A stretch of DNA of 5,991 bases, taken from the NCBI GenBank assembly GCA_020634115.1, contig JACKCH010000044.1, forward strand, positions 1 through 5,991, in the 5' to 3' direction. The position numbers and the translations under genes are program-made. This document shows positions 4,316 to 5,991 of this stretch, in pieces. This stretch comes from Anaerolineaceae bacterium. GTDB lineage: Bacteria > Chloroflexota > Anaerolineae > Aggregatilineales > Phototrophicaceae. The first letter of the stretch is position 1; the number at the start of each line of letters is the position of its first letter. Under the pieces are notes generated by a model that worked only from the letters and a program-made list of their open reading frames with translations, was not told the origin of the DNA and did no database searches.

Positions 4316-5947
4316 TCAGTTCACTCGTGTCGCCGTGCCGGTCAGCACCCACTGCACATACGTGCCGTTGCCACCAACGGCGGTAATCACGACGCTCCCG
4401 GTATTGGAGTCGAACGTGACTTCCTTATCCACAATCGTCTGCCCGCAGGTATAGGTCTGCCCATTCGTGAAGAACTGTACCTGATCCGTGTTATTGCCAA
4501 AGCAGCTTACGGCCAGGATCAATCGCGCCCGCCCGCCAGAAAGCGACGAATTCGGATTCATCCCGGTCACACTATACCGTACCCGGTCTTCCGTATCTCC
4601 ACCCGGATACGATACGAAGTCGGTGACTGACCCGGTGGTATCCAGTGCGATGTCCAGTGGATTGTTAAAGCGTGGGTCTGCTGGGGCCTCCTGCGGTGCG
4701 GGGGGTGTCGTCGGTGTATAGGACGGCGTGAAAGTCGCCGTCGGCGGCGCGGGTGGCGTATAGGATGGTGTGAAGGTCGCCGTCGGTTGCTGCGGCTGTG
4801 GAGGTGTAGTCGCCGTCGGCTGCTGCGGGGGTAGCGTGGTTGCAGTCGGCACACCGGGGACGAAGGTCGCCGTATAGGTTGGCGTGGCGAGGGTCGAACC
4901 GGCTTCCTCAGTCGTCACTGGCTCGTTGGGAACAGTCGGCGCCCCCATCTGCGGCAGATTATCACACGGCCCGGAAGCCCCCACGACATCGCTGCGTACC
5001 CATCCCTGCCCGCCACCGGGCAGACTCACGGCGTACCAGACGCCATTGATCCCGACCACTTCAAAGTATTGGCCGTTGCTCAACTGCGCCACGACACCAT
5101 AATCGGTGCCGGGGCCGCTGCGGACATTGGTGACATTCCCGGCAGCGGTCACGCTGCATACACCCGGAAGCGGGCCATCCGGGGCGACTTCCTCGGTGGC
5201 AACCGGCGCGGGCGGCGGTGTGTTGGTATCCGGCGGCGCGGGGGCATCCCCCTGGTTCACCACGACAGATCCTTGGGCATTCGGTGTCGTCGGGGTAACG
5301 ACAATTACAAAATCCCCACTGGCTGCGGGCAATGCCAGAGTCACGCTCGGCAATCCGGCGAAAACTGCAATCGTCTGGCCGCCAGGGTCACGCACCTCCA
5401 CCGAGAACGGCGCGCCGGGTGGATTGGACTGAATTGTGATCGGCGTCACGGCGGCGGGGTTGCCTGGCACAACCAGCGTTTGCGTGCCGGTCGTCAGGTC
5501 AACCTGGGCCGCGCCATTCAAAGGCGCTGCGCCCGCGCTGCTCGAACGCTGAGTCAGCCGCAGGATAAAACTGCCGCGTGTGTTATTGGCGCTACCTACC
5601 AGCAACGAGTACACGCCACTGTCCGCCAGCGTGTAGTTCAGGCGGGCATCGCTCCCGTTAAACCCGAATGGGTCATTATCATTGTTTGCCAGCGGCACAC
5701 CACTCGGACTCAACAGGGTAAGAGTCGGGTCTAGGCCCGGTGCAGTGGCACTGACCTGGGCTGTCATCACATCCCCGGCATTCCCCTGGAAGGTGTACAG
5801 CACCAGTGGACTTTGGTCGGTAATCTCACCAGCAACCGACTGTCCATAGGCCACAAACCCACCTTGAGCCAGAGCGACACCGGCCAGCAATAGGCACAGC
5901 ATCCCAACAAGAATCGGTAAGAAGCGAATACGAAATATTTTTTGCAT
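4316..5947 (-). CDS. Secreted modular protein: PPC-like domain, beta domain, SH3b domain, PTAT-rich linker, unassigned C-terminal domain (paralog 2)
   Basis: The 543-residue product has the same layout as its neighbour. A signal peptide (basic start, hydrophobic 9-25, likely cleavage after ALA at 27) is followed by a PPC-like domain (28-134, with LANNDNDPF as a possible metal-binding loop). A second beta domain (about 138-232) begins with PLNGAAQVDLTTGTQT, identical in both copies. The SH3b domain (about 262-330, NVRSGPGTDYGV and QGWV) is bracketed by C264 and C328. A linker of about 95 residues contains PTAT motifs and two copies of PTATFTPSYTP (388-398, 402-412). The C-terminal domain (428-543) has C482 and C501. 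By eye about 70% of residues match paralog 1 in the PPC domain, while the linker does not align. The ATG at 5947 has GAGGGAG 8 bases upstream. No enzyme domain or anchor is visible. A role in binding cell wall, surface polymer or other proteins is inference from PPC and SH3b. Confidence 0.88.
   Translation of the reverse strand: MQKIFRIRFLPILVGMLCLLLAGVALAQGGFVAYGQSVAGEITDQSPLVLYTFQGNAGDVMTAQVSATAPGLDPTLTLLSPSGVPLANNDNDPFGFNGSDARLNYTLADSGVYSLLVGSANNTRGSFILRLTQRSSSAGAAPLNGAAQVDLTTGTQTLVVPGNPAAVTPITIQSNPPGAPFSVEVRDPGGQTIAVFAGLPSVTLALPAASGDFVIVVTPTTPNAQGSVVVNQGDAPAPPDTNTPPPAPVATEEVAPDGPLPGVCSVTAAGNVTNVRSGPGTDYGVVAQLSNGQYFEVVGINGVWYAVSLPGGGQGWVRSDVVGASGPCDNLPQMGAPTVPNEPVTTEEAGSTLATPTYTATFVPGVPTATTLPPQQPTATTPPQPQQPTATFTPSYTPPAPPTATFTPSYTPTTPPAPQEAPADPRFNNPLDIALDTTGSVTDFVSYPGGDTEDRVRYSVTGMNPNSSLSGGRARLILAVSCFGNNTDQVQFFTNGQTYTCGQTIVDKEVTFDSNTGSVVITAVGGNGTYVQWVLTGTATRVN
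4713..4786 (-). repeat. 42-base direct repeat coding for the PTATFTPSYTP linker
   Basis: Two similar 32-base copies lie at 4713-4744 and 4755-4786, offset by 42 bases (14 codons), and differ at a few positions. They encode the repeated PTATFTPSYTP of paralog 2. Shorter pieces of the same motif (GTCGCCGTCGG on the + strand) recur near 4809-4819, encoding further PTAT motifs. The repeat type differs from that in the linker of paralog 1. Confidence 0.8.
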
Positions 5948-5991
5948 GATGCAGACTCCCTCTCTGTAATAAACGGTAAGCCTTCCCAGGC
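5948..5991 (-). promoter_or_regulatory. Leader of paralog 2 with ribosome binding site, cut by window edge
   Basis: The - strand reads AGAGAGGGAG at 5965-5956, a strong ribosome site 8 bases before the ATG at 5947. At the very edge GCCT (5980-5983) can pair with AGGC (5988-5991), which could be a small hairpin or the start of a larger one outside the window. The promoter itself is not visible. Confidence 0.5.

Noticed and set aside
5069..5734. Open frame on the + strand (221 codons) opposite paralog 2
   Set aside because: It is antisense to a well-supported gene conserved between paralogs, and its Arg/Gly/His-rich translation shows no family signature.

Overview
The window looks like a piece of a Chloroflexota genome, probably Anaerolineae-like. 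This is inferred from three things: moderately GC-rich DNA, secreted proteins that combine a PPC-like domain, a bacterial SH3 domain and Pro/Thr/Gln-rich linkers with PTAT motifs, and an anaerobic-type 2-oxoacid:ferredoxin oxidoreductase. No rRNA, tRNA, CRISPR array, transposase or phage gene is visible.

Left part, + strand (1-2431): the end of an unidentified beta-rich protein (stop at 164-166) is followed by a hairpin terminator. A candidate extended -10 promoter then precedes a two-gene unit. The first gene (318-839) encodes a DinB-like/ClbS-DfsB-type four-helix-bundle protein with an intact putative His triad. Only 23 bases later comes a 522-residue protein (863-2431). Its first ~339 residues are a complete beta subunit of 2-oxoacid:ferredoxin oxidoreductase (KorB type), with the ThDP motif and all four expected cluster cysteines. 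An acidic linker then leads to a pair of CBS domains. The alpha subunit that normally sits next to this gene is absent from the window.

Centre and right part, - strand (2507-5947): two tandem paralogous genes encode secreted proteins of 498 and 543 residues. Both have the same order: signal peptide, PPC-like beta domain, second beta domain, SH3b domain bracketed by two cysteines, low-complexity linker, and a C-terminal beta domain with two cysteines that I cannot assign to a named family. No catalytic domain or membrane anchor is visible. The folded domains are well conserved between the copies, but the linkers differ in length and repeat type.

The korB-like gene and the first secreted-protein gene converge on one strong symmetric hairpin (2457-2488), which probably ends transcription from both sides. 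Nearly the same hairpin, in inverted orientation, lies behind the second secreted-protein gene (4235-4258). The ~310-base gap between the two paralogs holds this hairpin plus A-tracts, an 11-base-period direct repeat and a short palindrome followed by a T-run in the leader of the downstream gene.

The most unusual items are the oxidoreductase beta subunit carrying a CBS sensor tail without an adjacent alpha subunit, and the conserved unassigned C-terminal domain of the secreted paralogs.
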